The notes under the pieces: model-generated | Database searches by the model: none | What the model saw: only the letters and a program-made list of their open reading frames with translations | What the model was told of the DNA's origin: nothing | Shown: piece after piece, positions 53,414 to 61,687 of the stretch | Numbering within the stretch: the stretch's first letter is position 1 | Layout of the letters: each line of letters starts with the position of its first letter | Assembly (NCBI RefSeq): GCF_003610455.1 | Contig: NZ_RAQK01000001.1 | Coordinates: 1,674,001-1,738,000 of the forward strand | Direction of reading: 5' to 3' | DNA: 64,000 bases | Source of the DNA: Sulfitobacter guttiformis | GTDB taxonomy: Bacteria > Pseudomonadota > Alphaproteobacteria > Rhodobacterales > Rhodobacteraceae | Translations under genes and position numbers: made by a program

Positions 53414-53908
53414 TTAAGCCAGTATGAATTCCATAATGAGCAGATCGTTAACGTGATCCTGCCCGGTAACGACCTGGATGCGGCGCAACATTTGTGCGCG
53501 TAGCCGTGTAAGTGCTGTCTGATCTTCTAGGTCTGCCACTTCGAGCGCGCGCAGATAGCTGTTTAAAACGTCGACGACTCTTGGAAGTACTTTTGTCACA
53601 TCTTCCTGATGGCTCTTGGGTACTTCGAGCTGCGCGCGGAACCTGAGCAATCGCTGCCCGCCCTGCGCTTTGACGGGAATAGTTAGCGGATCAATTGCGA
53701 CAAATACGATATCAGCATAAGGATCTTTGAGGGCATCAGCCTTACCTTCCGCATGATCGGCCTTTTTACTTCCTCCGAGAATCATCCCGGACTGGACCGC
53801 AAAAAAGCCACCACCGCCACCAGCCAACGCGAGCACAAGCCCAAGTATCAAGGGCATCTTTGACTTCTTGGGGGCATCTTCTGGTTGTTGTGCTTGCTCG
53901 TCAGCCAT
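53414..53908 (-). CDS. fliL: FliL-family basal body protein, second copy
   Basis: 164 aa. Span KMPLILGLVLALAGGGGGFFAVQ, then the standard FliL domain: YADIVFVAIDPLTIPVKAQGGQRLLRFRAQLEVPKSHQEDVTKVLPRVVDVLNSYLRALEVADLEDQTALTRLRAQML and the end NDLLIMEFILA. This is the canonical form, unlike the acidic-linker copy at 31463. First gene of the fliL-motE-motA run, divergent from fliF. Confidence 0.92.
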   Translation of the reverse strand: MADEQAQQPEDAPKKSKMPLILGLVLALAGGGGGFFAVQSGMILGGSKKADHAEGKADALKDPYADIVFVAIDPLTIPVKAQGGQRLLRFRAQLEVPKSHQEDVTKVLPRVVDVLNSYLRALEVADLEDQTALTRLRAQMLRRIQVVTGQDHVNDLLIMEFILA

Positions 53909-53954
53909 GGTGTTTGGATCCTTTGTTGCTCCACCTGGTATAGACGCAATTGCA

Positions 53955-53969
53955 CTAACGGGTTGTTAA
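53955..53969. promoter_or_regulatory. CtrA-like site between fliL and fliF
   Basis: CTAA-N7-TTAA (53955-53958, 53966-53969) matches seven of eight positions of TTAA-N7-TTAA. It is in the 122-nt divergent region, 62 nt before the fliF start and 47 nt before fliL, a fitting place to drive both. Confidence 0.45.
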
Positions 53970-54030
53970 GCCCGATCAGTCATTTGTGTTGTCGAAGCCG
54001 GACAGAACGTGCGGTGTGACGGAGGCAAAT

Positions 54031-55650
54031 GTGCAGCAATACCTGAATGTTTGGACACAGCTTGGAATCAAGCGCCAACTCGTTGTCATCGCGGCCACGG
54101 GCGCGATGTTTTTTGCAATATTGGCAATGGCACGGATGACGACTGCGCCCAGTATGACGCTTTTATATGCTGGCCTTGAGAGCAGTGCAGCAGGCGATGT
54201 TGTACGGTCATTGGAGCAACGCGGCGTCGCCTTTGATGTGCGCGGCGGCTCGATCTTTGTGGATAGTAAGCAGCGCGATCAGCTTCGGCTGACTTTGGCG
54301 AGCGAGGGTTTGCCCGCAAATGGAAACCGCGGGTACGAGTTGCTGGACCAACTCACAGGATTTGGCACTACCAGTCAAATGTTCGATGCCGCCTATTGGC
54401 GCGCAAAAGAGGGGGAATTGGCTCGCACTATCGTTGCTAACCCGGCAATTGCGATGGCTCGCGTTCATATCGCCAGTACTGGCTCGAATCCCTTTCAACG
54501 GGGTGTGACGCCAAAAGCCTCTGTGTCGCTTACGCCAAACGGTGGTGGAATTTCTCCGGCGCAGGCTAAGGCAGTACGGTTTTTGGTTGCCTCTGCTGTC
54601 GCTGGCTTATCGCCGGACGATGTTGCCGTCATTGACGCCAATGGTGCACTTATTGGCGCGACCGAGGAGTCAGCTCCAACTGTCGGCGGCGACGATAAGG
54701 CACAGTTGCTCAGAGAGCGCGTACAGCGTTTGCTGGAGGCACGGGTCGGGTTTGGAAATGCCGTTGTCGAAGTGAGCGTGGATACGGTGACGGAAAGCGA
54801 ATCAATTCGCGAGCTCAGTTTTGATCCTGAGGGAAGGGTCGCGATCAGCAGTGATACAGAAGAGCGAACGAATACGGCTGAAGGCACCGGAGGTGGTGAT
54901 GTCACGGTTGCAAGTAATCTGCCAGATCAAGACGGTGCCGGTGGCGGCGACAAGTCTACCTCTCAGAATAATGAAACGCGTGAACGAATCAATTATGAGG
55001 TCTCCGAGACAGAACGCGAAGTTATTCGTACGCCGGGCGCAATCAAACGCCTCTCTGTTGCAGTCTTGGTGAATGAAACAACAGTGTTGAATGACGTTGG
55101 AGAGCCGGTCGCCCAATCCAGAAACGCGGAAGAAATGGAAGCACTTCGCGAGCTCGTCTCGTCTGCTGTTGGCTTTGATGCCGAGCGTGGTGACATTATT
55201 ACACTTAAATCAATGGCGCTCCAGAGTGTTGCGCCTTCCGGGACCGCAGCCAGTACATCTTTAATGGACCAGTTCGATCTCGATCTGCTGTCCGCGATCC
55301 AGATGATTATCTTGGCTGTGGTAACGTTGATCCTTGGATTGTTTGTAATCCGGCCGGTGCTCAGCCGCCCGCAAGCTGCCGATGTTGCAGCGTTGGACGC
55401 GCCTGCTGACGTGCCAGGAGACGCCGACGATTTTTCAGGAAATTTCCCGACAATGTTTGACGCGGAGGACATGGGCAATATGCCTATGCGCGGCAGTATG
55501 GAAGCATATGAGCCGGAAAATTCGGAGTTTATCGGTGGCGCCCAATTTCAGGATCCCGTTGAGCGGCTACGCGGGATGATCGGTGAGCGTCAGGAAGAAA
55601 CGGTCGAAATTTTGCGTGGATGGCTAGAGGATAAGGAGGAGAAAGTATGA
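54031..55650 (+). CDS. fliF: Flagellar MS-ring protein
   Basis: 539 aa from GTG 54031, preferred over a GTG at 53986 because GGAGG at 54021-54025 is well placed for it. N-terminal span LVVIAATGAMFFAILAMARM, ring-building motifs LLYAGLESSAAGDVVRSLEQRGVAFDV and LDQLTGFGTTSQMFDAAYWRAKEGELARTI, a disordered middle, and the second span MIILAVVTLILGLFVIRPVL. The C-terminal helix DPVERLRGMIGERQEETVEILRGWL is the FliG-binding region and is intact, though no fliG is in the window. Its TGA overlaps the fliH ATG. Confidence 0.95.
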   Translation: MQQYLNVWTQLGIKRQLVVIAATGAMFFAILAMARMTTAPSMTLLYAGLESSAAGDVVRSLEQRGVAFDVRGGSIFVDSKQRDQLRLTLASEGLPANGNRGYELLDQLTGFGTTSQMFDAAYWRAKEGELARTIVANPAIAMARVHIASTGSNPFQRGVTPKASVSLTPNGGGISPAQAKAVRFLVASAVAGLSPDDVAVIDANGALIGATEESAPTVGGDDKAQLLRERVQRLLEARVGFGNAVVEVSVDTVTESESIRELSFDPEGRVAISSDTEERTNTAEGTGGGDVTVASNLPDQDGAGGGDKSTSQNNETRERINYEVSETEREVIRTPGAIKRLSVAVLVNETTVLNDVGEPVAQSRNAEEMEALRELVSSAVGFDAERGDIITLKSMALQSVAPSGTAASTSLMDQFDLDLLSAIQMIILAVVTLILGLFVIRPVLSRPQAADVAALDAPADVPGDADDFSGNFPTMFDAEDMGNMPMRGSMEAYEPENSEFIGGAQFQDPVERLRGMIGERQEETVEILRGWLEDKEEKV

Positions 55651-56252
55651 CATCTATTTCCCATCGCTACGCCGATTTGAGTTCGCTCGATCCCGATGGC
55701 GAACCACCAGATGCGGAAACATTGGAGCGCGTCGAAGACCAAAAACTTCAATCTTTCGAGGAGGGTTATCAGGCAGGCTGGACAGATGCCGAAAGTAACT
55801 TTGAGACCGAGAAAAAGAATGTAACGAATGAGATATTGGATACCCTGCGTGATCTGTCGTTTACCTATCAAGATGCGCTGTCACGACTGAATCAGAGTTT
55901 ACATCCGCTTTTTCAACAATTGATGGTCTCGCTGTTGCCACGAACCGCAAGCGCGGCTTTACGAGCACATGTGATTGAGCAGTTGGTAGAGATGGCCGCT
56001 AGTCAAACTTCAGGACAAATAACACTACGTGTTTCTGATAGCGACTTTCCGATGCTCGAAGAAGTATTGGATGGGGTGGAACTGAAGCTGCCGATCGCAC
56101 TGAAAGCCGATAAGGCGCTGCGCCCGCAACAACTTTTCGTTGCTCTCGATATGGTCGAGCGAGAAGTCAATCTAGATTTGGTCTCCCAAGAAATCACAGA
56201 CGCAATGCACGCCTTCAATTTTCACTCCCAACTGGAGCACTTCGCTGACTGA
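55647..56252 (+). CDS. fliH: FliH-like export ATPase regulator
   Basis: 201 aa. Acidic N-terminal part, helical middle (LQSFEEGYQAGWTDAESNFETEKKNVTNEILDTLRDLSFTYQDAL) and a C-terminal domain with ALRAHVIEQLVEMA and ITLRVSDSDFPMLEEVL. This order fits FliH, the stator of FliI, and the position between fliF and fliN is classical. Recognition is by layout more than by motif. Coupled to fliF by ATGA. Confidence 0.75.
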   Translation: MTSISHRYADLSSLDPDGEPPDAETLERVEDQKLQSFEEGYQAGWTDAESNFETEKKNVTNEILDTLRDLSFTYQDALSRLNQSLHPLFQQLMVSLLPRTASAALRAHVIEQLVEMAASQTSGQITLRVSDSDFPMLEEVLDGVELKLPIALKADKALRPQQLFVALDMVEREVNLDLVSQEITDAMHAFNFHSQLEHFAD

Positions 56253-56529
56253 TCAAACCACGCTCGCGACCGATATTTCAAACCCGTTCACCTCTGTCCC
56301 AATAGAAGTGACAGTTTGTGTGGGTAAAGCCCGGCCTTTGATCCGAGATCTCGTTATGTTGGGCGAAAATGCGGTGCTTACGCTGGACCGGCGGGTTGAC
56401 GACCCTGTCGACCTCTATGTGGGAGACAAGCTGATTGCCCGTGGCATTCTGGAAGAGGCCGAAGGGGACGCCAGCGGACAACTTGTGGTTCGTTTGACTC
56501 AAGTAGTTGATATGCGTCAGGGCATTTAA
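56245..56529 (+). CDS. fliN: Flagellar C-ring protein FliN, probable CTG start
   Basis: 94 aa if begun at CTG 56245. VPIEVTVCVGKARPLIRDLVMLGENAVLTLDRRVDDPVDLYVGDKLIARGILEEA is the FliN/SpoA domain, and the family requires PIEV, which lies upstream of the only GTG (56308). No ATG, GTG or TTG occurs in frame between the stop at 56173 and 56308. CTG 56245 has GGAG at 56234-56237, 7 nt before it, and overlaps the fliH stop by 8 nt. From GTG 56308 only 73 aa would be made, without the first strand. FliN is part of the C ring; FliM is not in the window. Confidence 0.8.
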   Translation: MTDQTTLATDISNPFTSVPIEVTVCVGKARPLIRDLVMLGENAVLTLDRRVDDPVDLYVGDKLIARGILEEAEGDASGQLVVRLTQVVDMRQGI

Positions 56530-57263
56530 TGCGAAAGAGTTTGTTTTTTTTGCTGCTTGTCTGCGGAGGGCTAAGCTTCGCGCCGCCGTTAATGGCACAG
56601 GACATATCTATATCATTAGGCGACGATGGTTCGATCTCAGCGCGCACCATTCAGCTTTTTGCCCTGATTACTGTCCTTAGCCTGGCAGCCGGCCTTGCCG
56701 TAATGGTCACTTGTTTTCCTTTCTTGATAACTGTCTTCTCAATTCTGAGGCAGGCAATCGGACTTCAGCAATCGCCACCAAACATGCTCATTGTGAGCCT
56801 CGCCCTGTTTCTTAGCTATTTCATTATGGAGCCCGTTTTTGCTGCTGCATGGGCAAACGGAATAGGGCCCCTTACGAGAGAAGAGATTGACATTGAAACA
56901 GCATTTTCGCTTACGCTCGAGCCGTTTCGTATCTTTATGGCCGGCCGGCTTGATCCGGAGACATTCTTTGCTCTCGCTGAGCTGCGGCCGGATACTCTTA
57001 GTGCACAGCCAACACCTGACGCTCCGCTATCAGTCCTAGTCCCAAGCTTTATGTTGTCCGAAATATCACGCGCCTTTCAAATTGGCTTCCTGATCTATCT
57101 ACCGTTTTTAATAATCGATTTGGTTGTCGCAGCAATTTTAATGTCCATGGGTATGATGATGGTTCCGCCGGCTGTTGTATCCCTTCCATTTAAGCTTGCC
57201 TTCTTTGTCATCGCTGACGGGTGGGCTCTGATCGCAGGAAGCCTTGTTCGGAGTTATTTGTAG
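56529..57263 (+). CDS. fliP: Flagellar export gate protein
   Basis: 244 aa, with a cleavable signal (LFFLLLVCGGLSFAPPLMAQ). AARTIQLFALITVLSLAAG-like TIQLFALITVLSLAAGLAVMVTCFPFLITVFSILRQAIGLQQSPPNMLIVSLALFLSYFIMEPVF and FMLSEISRAFQIGFLIYLPFLIIDLVVAAILMSMGMMMVPPAVVSLPFKLAFFVIADGW are strongly conserved. The ATG overlaps the fliN stop (TAATG). Confidence 0.96.
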   Translation: MRKSLFFLLLVCGGLSFAPPLMAQDISISLGDDGSISARTIQLFALITVLSLAAGLAVMVTCFPFLITVFSILRQAIGLQQSPPNMLIVSLALFLSYFIMEPVFAAAWANGIGPLTREEIDIETAFSLTLEPFRIFMAGRLDPETFFALAELRPDTLSAQPTPDAPLSVLVPSFMLSEISRAFQIGFLIYLPFLIIDLVVAAILMSMGMMMVPPAVVSLPFKLAFFVIADGWALIAGSLVRSYL

Positions 57264-57388
57264 AAAATCACTTACTAATGAGGCTCGTATACTCTCTATT
57301 TGGCTGCTCCAGTTTAAGGAACTAGCCATAATTCTCATGTGATAGTGCCTATACGTGTCAGGGGTGACATCGCGATGGGAGTGGGTAA

Positions 57389-58060
57389 ATGTACGAACAA
57401 GGTAAGCTGACTGAAACTCGTGTCGCAATCATGGGTTCAGGCTACACGCCCATGATCTTTCGCTTTGGTACGCGCTATACTGACGTATTTCTGGCCTTCT
57501 GTATTTTTGATACCAAACCCTTCTCCGTTTATATTTTAGCACGCGCAGCATCTTTGCTCATCCCGCTCTCGCTGTCAGTTTTGGAGCGGAAAATTGCACC
57601 TCGGCTCAGGTCATTGGCAGGTATCGAAAATCAGATGATGTTTCGGTCTGCGGCAGCGCGAGTTAATCTGAGTTATATGATGGTATGCGGTGCCTTGATC
57701 CTAATGGCAATGTGCGCGGCGCGGTTCTTGGCACACGACAGCGGTCCTGATGGAACTGCATTTGCCGGGGTCCTCTTGTGGTTCGTGATTGGACAATCCG
57801 CCCCTGTCGTGTTTGGAGCAACGGGCTTATTAATGCGGGTAGTGGACCGTGGAGTGTTCTGTGATTTGCTTCAGGGTCTGATGGCAGTATTTTTCAGTAT
57901 AAGCATTGCAGTGATCGGCGCGAAAGATCCTCAGGATGTTGCGCAGATACTGGCAGTGGCTCAGCTCACACATGCTGCATATTGTGCTCTACTTTTAACT
58001 AAGTGTGGTGTTTGGCCTGGCATAACCGCTTTGTTTCATAAGGAGATAAAGATTTTTTAG
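57389..58060 (+). CDS. Polysaccharide-flippase-like membrane protein, C-terminal part only
   Basis: 223 aa with about six spans. GTRYTDVFLAFCIFDTKPFSVYILARAASLLIPLSLSVLERKIAPRLRSLA resembles the second half of Wzx/MATE-type flippases (YTDVFLA, SVY...A). It is about half of the usual ~430 aa and begins where a middle helix would, so it may be a truncated relic or a shortened family member. It lies between fliP and the convergent flgI, an odd place for a surface polysaccharide gene. The 126-nt gap before it has no start-proximal signal that I trust. Confidence 0.55.
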   Translation: MYEQGKLTETRVAIMGSGYTPMIFRFGTRYTDVFLAFCIFDTKPFSVYILARAASLLIPLSLSVLERKIAPRLRSLAGIENQMMFRSAAARVNLSYMMVCGALILMAMCAARFLAHDSGPDGTAFAGVLLWFVIGQSAPVVFGATGLLMRVVDRGVFCDLLQGLMAVFFSISIAVIGAKDPQDVAQILAVAQLTHAAYCALLLTKCGVWPGITALFHKEIKIF

Positions 58061-58069
58061 CTAAACTGC

Positions 58070-59182
58070 TTAGCGGACCACAAACTCTGCGTGAAGCGCC
58101 CCTGCTGCTTTTATGCTTTTGAGAATATCAATCATATCCCTGGGGGAAACGCCCAGTGCGTTCAAGCCTGCAATAACCTCTGACAAGGAGGCGCCAGATG
58201 GAATTTCAGCAAGGCCAATGCCCGGCTCTTCCTCAATTGCAGCTCGCGTTCTGGGCACGACGACAGTCTCGCCTGCAGCAAAAGGATTGGGTTGTGCGAC
58301 AAGTGGTTCCTCTTGAATCCTAAGGGTGAGATTACCTTGGCTTACAGCTACGCGGGAAATGCGGACATCTTCCCCCATGACAATTGTGCCAGACCGCTGA
58401 TCGACAACGACACGCGCTTTGCGTTCTGGTTCAACTTCGATATTTTCTATACGGCCTAATGCGTGAGCGACCGATTCCATTCGCGTTGCTGGAACGTCCA
58501 GCAGGACTGTTCCACTGTCGAGCATTACAGCAACTCCGCGCCCAAAATCACGGTTTATAGCTTGTTCGATGCGGCCTGCCGTGGTGAAATCGGCCTCTCG
58601 CAATGCAAGGCGCAAGTCGCTTAGGGAGCTAAGCTGGAATTCGATCTCTCGCTCGATTCTTGCGCCAGACGGGATGGTGCCAGAGGTCGGTACTCCCTGC
58701 GTGACTTGCCCGCCGTCTCCACCAGCTGTGGCGCCACCAGCTATAATTGTACCCTGTGATACTGCATAGATTTCACCGTCCGCTGCGTTCATCGGTGTCA
58801 TGACGAGCGTACCTCCAAGAAGACTTTTTGCATCTCCTATTGCCGACACTGTTACGTCAATCTGCCCTCCTGTCCGTGCAAATGGGGGCAGTGTCGCAGT
58901 CACAAGAACGGCTGCCACATTCTTTGGTCGAAACTGTTCCCCTGTAACATTGACGCTGAGGCGCTCGAGGATATTCGTCATTATATCTTCGGTAAAGGGT
59001 GCGTTGCGTAAGCCATCGCCTGATCCGTCAAGGCCAACCACAAGGCCGTATCCCACAAGATCATTTCCTCGCACTCCGTCGAAATCGACTAGATCTTTAA
59101 TTCGCACAGGGCTGGCTGAGACTGATCCCTGCTGAGCAAGCGTAATAACAAGACAAAGAAGAGCCTGAATGAACAACCTCAT
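58070..59182 (-). CDS. flgI: Flagellar P-ring protein
   Basis: 370 aa, signal LFIQALLCLVITLAQQGSVSAS. VRIKDLVDFDGVRGNDLVGYGLVVGLDGSGDG, NVAAVLVTATLPPFARTGGQIDVTVSAIGDAKSLLGGTLVMTPM and the end SPRDMIDILKSIKAAGALHAEFVVR are FlgI signatures. It forms the periplasmic ring around the rod. Its ATG overlaps the flgL stop (ATGA). Confidence 0.96.
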   Translation of the reverse strand: MRLFIQALLCLVITLAQQGSVSASPVRIKDLVDFDGVRGNDLVGYGLVVGLDGSGDGLRNAPFTEDIMTNILERLSVNVTGEQFRPKNVAAVLVTATLPPFARTGGQIDVTVSAIGDAKSLLGGTLVMTPMNAADGEIYAVSQGTIIAGGATAGGDGGQVTQGVPTSGTIPSGARIEREIEFQLSSLSDLRLALREADFTTAGRIEQAINRDFGRGVAVMLDSGTVLLDVPATRMESVAHALGRIENIEVEPERKARVVVDQRSGTIVMGEDVRISRVAVSQGNLTLRIQEEPLVAQPNPFAAGETVVVPRTRAAIEEEPGIGLAEIPSGASLSEVIAGLNALGVSPRDMIDILKSIKAAGALHAEFVVR

Positions 59183-60183
59183 AGGAAATTCACAAGTGAA
59201 AGCTGCGACATGCGGGAGGTAATAGCGTAAAGGCTTTGAAGTTGAAATTGAACTTGCTCCAGTTCAGTTGCTGTTTCATAGGGGTCAATGGACAAAAGGT
59301 CATTCCGCGCCATTTCAAGCGTTGACCTCTCGGTGCTTTGGCGGACTGTAATTGCTTCTATGCGCTCTTCTGCGTAACCGATTTGAGATTGCATATCTAC
59401 GAGTGTACCTGTTGCACCGAGGATGCCTGGCGTAATCTTTTGAAAAAGTTCGTTTTGCTGCGCTTTTGTGAGACCTAGAGCAGGATCATCGGCAAGTGCG
59501 ACAATGGCCAAATTCTGTACGATATTGCGCAATGCGGGACTATCGGCCCGAATATCAATCTGAGCTTTTTCTCCATCTGATAGCGATAGAGGGGCGAGTG
59601 AGTTATCAGAACCAAGGTACCCAGTTGAACCGAATCCTGCAGGGTCGTCAAACCACGCTTGAGCCGCTGTCAGAATGTCATCCAACGAACCAGCACCCGC
59701 TACAGCAGTGCCAAGCGCTGCGAGGATATCTTCGGCTGGAGCCATTGGCTTTGTATCGGTGGCTGTGCCTGAAAACACCGATCGACCGCCGACGCCTGTA
59801 TTCAATGCACTTATAACATCACCAAGCGCGCCTTTGGCTTGTGTTAGGAGAGTGTTCGACGTTTCACCAAGGGCAGAAACGGTGGATGTGAGTAAAGTTG
59901 CACGAAATGAATCTGTCACGGTGTTGATTTGGGATAATGCTGCCTGCATGCCTTCGGCAAGCTGCCCAGCTTCGCGCGTGGCGAGGCCATATGCGTCTAG
60001 TTTTTTCAAGCTGCGCTCGACATCATTAATATAGGCGGAATTGCCTCCAACGGCTTGTCTCACATCGGCAATTTTACCTGACGCCAATTCACTCGTCAGA
60101 CGTTGGATGTCCTGCTTTAACGCTGAGTTGCGCGATTGCATTGCATAGGACTGTGCCATATCTCCAAGAGAACCAATATTCAT
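59179..60183 (-). CDS. flgL: Hook-filament junction protein FlgL
   Basis: 334 aa with flagellin-like ends: AQSYAMQSRNSALKQDIQRLTSELASGKIADVRQAVGGN and EQVQFQLQSLYAITSRMSQLSLVNFL. The middle (GGRSVFSGTATDTKPMAPAEDIL) matches FlgL. It links FlgK to the filament. 3 nt after flgK. Confidence 0.9.
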   Translation of the reverse strand: MNIGSLGDMAQSYAMQSRNSALKQDIQRLTSELASGKIADVRQAVGGNSAYINDVERSLKKLDAYGLATREAGQLAEGMQAALSQINTVTDSFRATLLTSTVSALGETSNTLLTQAKGALGDVISALNTGVGGRSVFSGTATDTKPMAPAEDILAALGTAVAGAGSLDDILTAAQAWFDDPAGFGSTGYLGSDNSLAPLSLSDGEKAQIDIRADSPALRNIVQNLAIVALADDPALGLTKAQQNELFQKITPGILGATGTLVDMQSQIGYAEERIEAITVRQSTERSTLEMARNDLLSIDPYETATELEQVQFQLQSLYAITSRMSQLSLVNFL

Positions 60184-60186
60184 TTT

Positions 60187-61629
60187 TTACAACCTCGTGA
60201 GTGTTTCAAGCATTTGATCCGCAGCTTGGATAACGCGGGCATTGGCGGCATAGGCTTGTTCGAGAACCAACAGGTTTTGCAGCTCGAGATCGGTGTCAAC
60301 GCCGTCTGCAAGCTGAAGCTGCGTCAATTCGCTCAATCGCGCTGCGGTAAAAGTCGTATCTTTCTCCGCTCCGCCACGTGTAGATGCTATGTTGCCCGAA
60401 AATTTCGAAATCAAACTATTGGCGTTTTGCGTGCCCGTCCCAAAAACGCCCGATGCAGGAATCCGCCCTTCATCAAGAACAGATCGAAGTCTATTGAGCA
60501 GCGAGGCATCGCCCGAAGGTCCGGGGGCCGTTGAGCCAAGGCCGTCTCGGAGCCGCCAGGCTTCACCACCCGCAGCAGGATCAACGACACTATTAATAGC
60601 CAACCGTTTGCTGAGTCCAACCTCGTTGGCCGCATTGAATGGTGCGCCGCTATCGGTAAACAGTCCTGGATCGCCTGCATTCCTTGTCAAATCCAACATT
60701 GGGCCCTCAAAGCGCTCGATGAGATCGCGGGCTATCGCGTCAAGCTGTGTTTGGGCCTGAACGCCATGGGTGTCACGGACTGAGAAGTGGCCCCCCAAAC
60801 TGCCACCCCCCAAAGCTTTTACGCGGATATCCTGACCGTTGAGTGTCAGCCCAGACAGTGATCCACTGTCAAAAGTCTGGAATTCCGTAACGGTATTCTG
60901 CCTGTCAAATCCGATCTTAGCTGCATTAATGTCCAGTAAAATCGCGCCTCCTTCAGTGTAGATTGCCACTGCGCCATTGTCCCGAGGGACCACATTGACC
61001 GGGACAACTGTGCCGATAGTATCCAACAGGGCTTGCCGCTGATCGAGCAAGGCAGGGCTAGTACCTCCGCGCGACATCGTCTTCAGAATTTGGCTGTTAA
61101 TCTCGGCCACCTGTTCAAGAGCGGTATTGAGCATTGCTACGTCTTGGTCAATTGCGGCATCGGCACGTGTTCGCATTTCCTGAACCTGCTGTGAGGCATA
61201 GCCAATTCCGCTGGCAAGGCGATGCGCATCGCGTACTGTGTCAGCCAGCCGCTCAATGGAATCGGGGCGGCTTGCAGCTGTGATCAGGCCTTGTTCGAAC
61301 GCGGCAAGCCTGCCGCCGAGACCCTCCGGATCACCGGCGAGGCCAGTCACATCCTCAAGCCGGCGAAAGAAGTCGACAGCGGTTTGGACGTTTTGATAGG
61401 CAGCGTTTGCAAGCCGGCGGTCTGCAACCACGCCTTCGTTCATGTGGCGGGTGGTACCGTCGATCCTGACGCCGCCCGAAGCGCCGTAGCTGAGGGCAGA
61501 GAGAGCGAGGCCGCGGCGACCGTAATTGGGTGTAAGCGCGTTCGAGATATTGTCCGAAACAATTTCTGTTCCGCGCGCCGCCGCCCTCAACCCGGAGATC
61601 GCTGAATTCATTGCACTTGTAATAGACAT
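60187..61629 (-). CDS. flgK: Hook-associated protein 1
   Basis: 480 aa from ATG 61629; a longer frame to 61662 has no support. MSITSAMNSAISGLRAAARGTEIVSDNISNALTPNYGRRGL is the start and DLELQNLLVLEQAYAANARVIQAADQMLETL the end. First of the hook-filament junction proteins. Its ribosome site AGGGGAAG lies within an inverted repeat (see 61630-61674). Confidence 0.94.
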   Translation of the reverse strand: MSITSAMNSAISGLRAAARGTEIVSDNISNALTPNYGRRGLALSALSYGASGGVRIDGTTRHMNEGVVADRRLANAAYQNVQTAVDFFRRLEDVTGLAGDPEGLGGRLAAFEQGLITAASRPDSIERLADTVRDAHRLASGIGYASQQVQEMRTRADAAIDQDVAMLNTALEQVAEINSQILKTMSRGGTSPALLDQRQALLDTIGTVVPVNVVPRDNGAVAIYTEGGAILLDINAAKIGFDRQNTVTEFQTFDSGSLSGLTLNGQDIRVKALGGGSLGGHFSVRDTHGVQAQTQLDAIARDLIERFEGPMLDLTRNAGDPGLFTDSGAPFNAANEVGLSKRLAINSVVDPAAGGEAWRLRDGLGSTAPGPSGDASLLNRLRSVLDEGRIPASGVFGTGTQNANSLISKFSGNIASTRGGAEKDTTFTAARLSELTQLQLADGVDTDLELQNLLVLEQAYAANARVIQAADQMLETLTRL

Positions 61630-61674
61630 GCTCTTCCCCTTGGTAAGGTGAGGGAAGAGCAATTTGCTCCTCCC
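61630..61674 (-). promoter_or_regulatory. Two mutually exclusive hairpins over the flgK ribosome site
   Basis: On the mRNA (minus strand), GGGAGGAGCAA (61674-61664) can pair with TTGCTCTTCCC (61662-61652), 11 pairs with one G-U. The same segment, as GCTCTTCCC (61660-61652), can instead pair with GGGAAGAGC (61638-61630), a perfect 9-bp match that covers the flgK ribosome site. One fold frees the site, the other hides it. Terminators are unlikely, as no U run follows. Confidence 0.55.
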
Positions 61675-61687
61675 TTAACGTCTCAAA

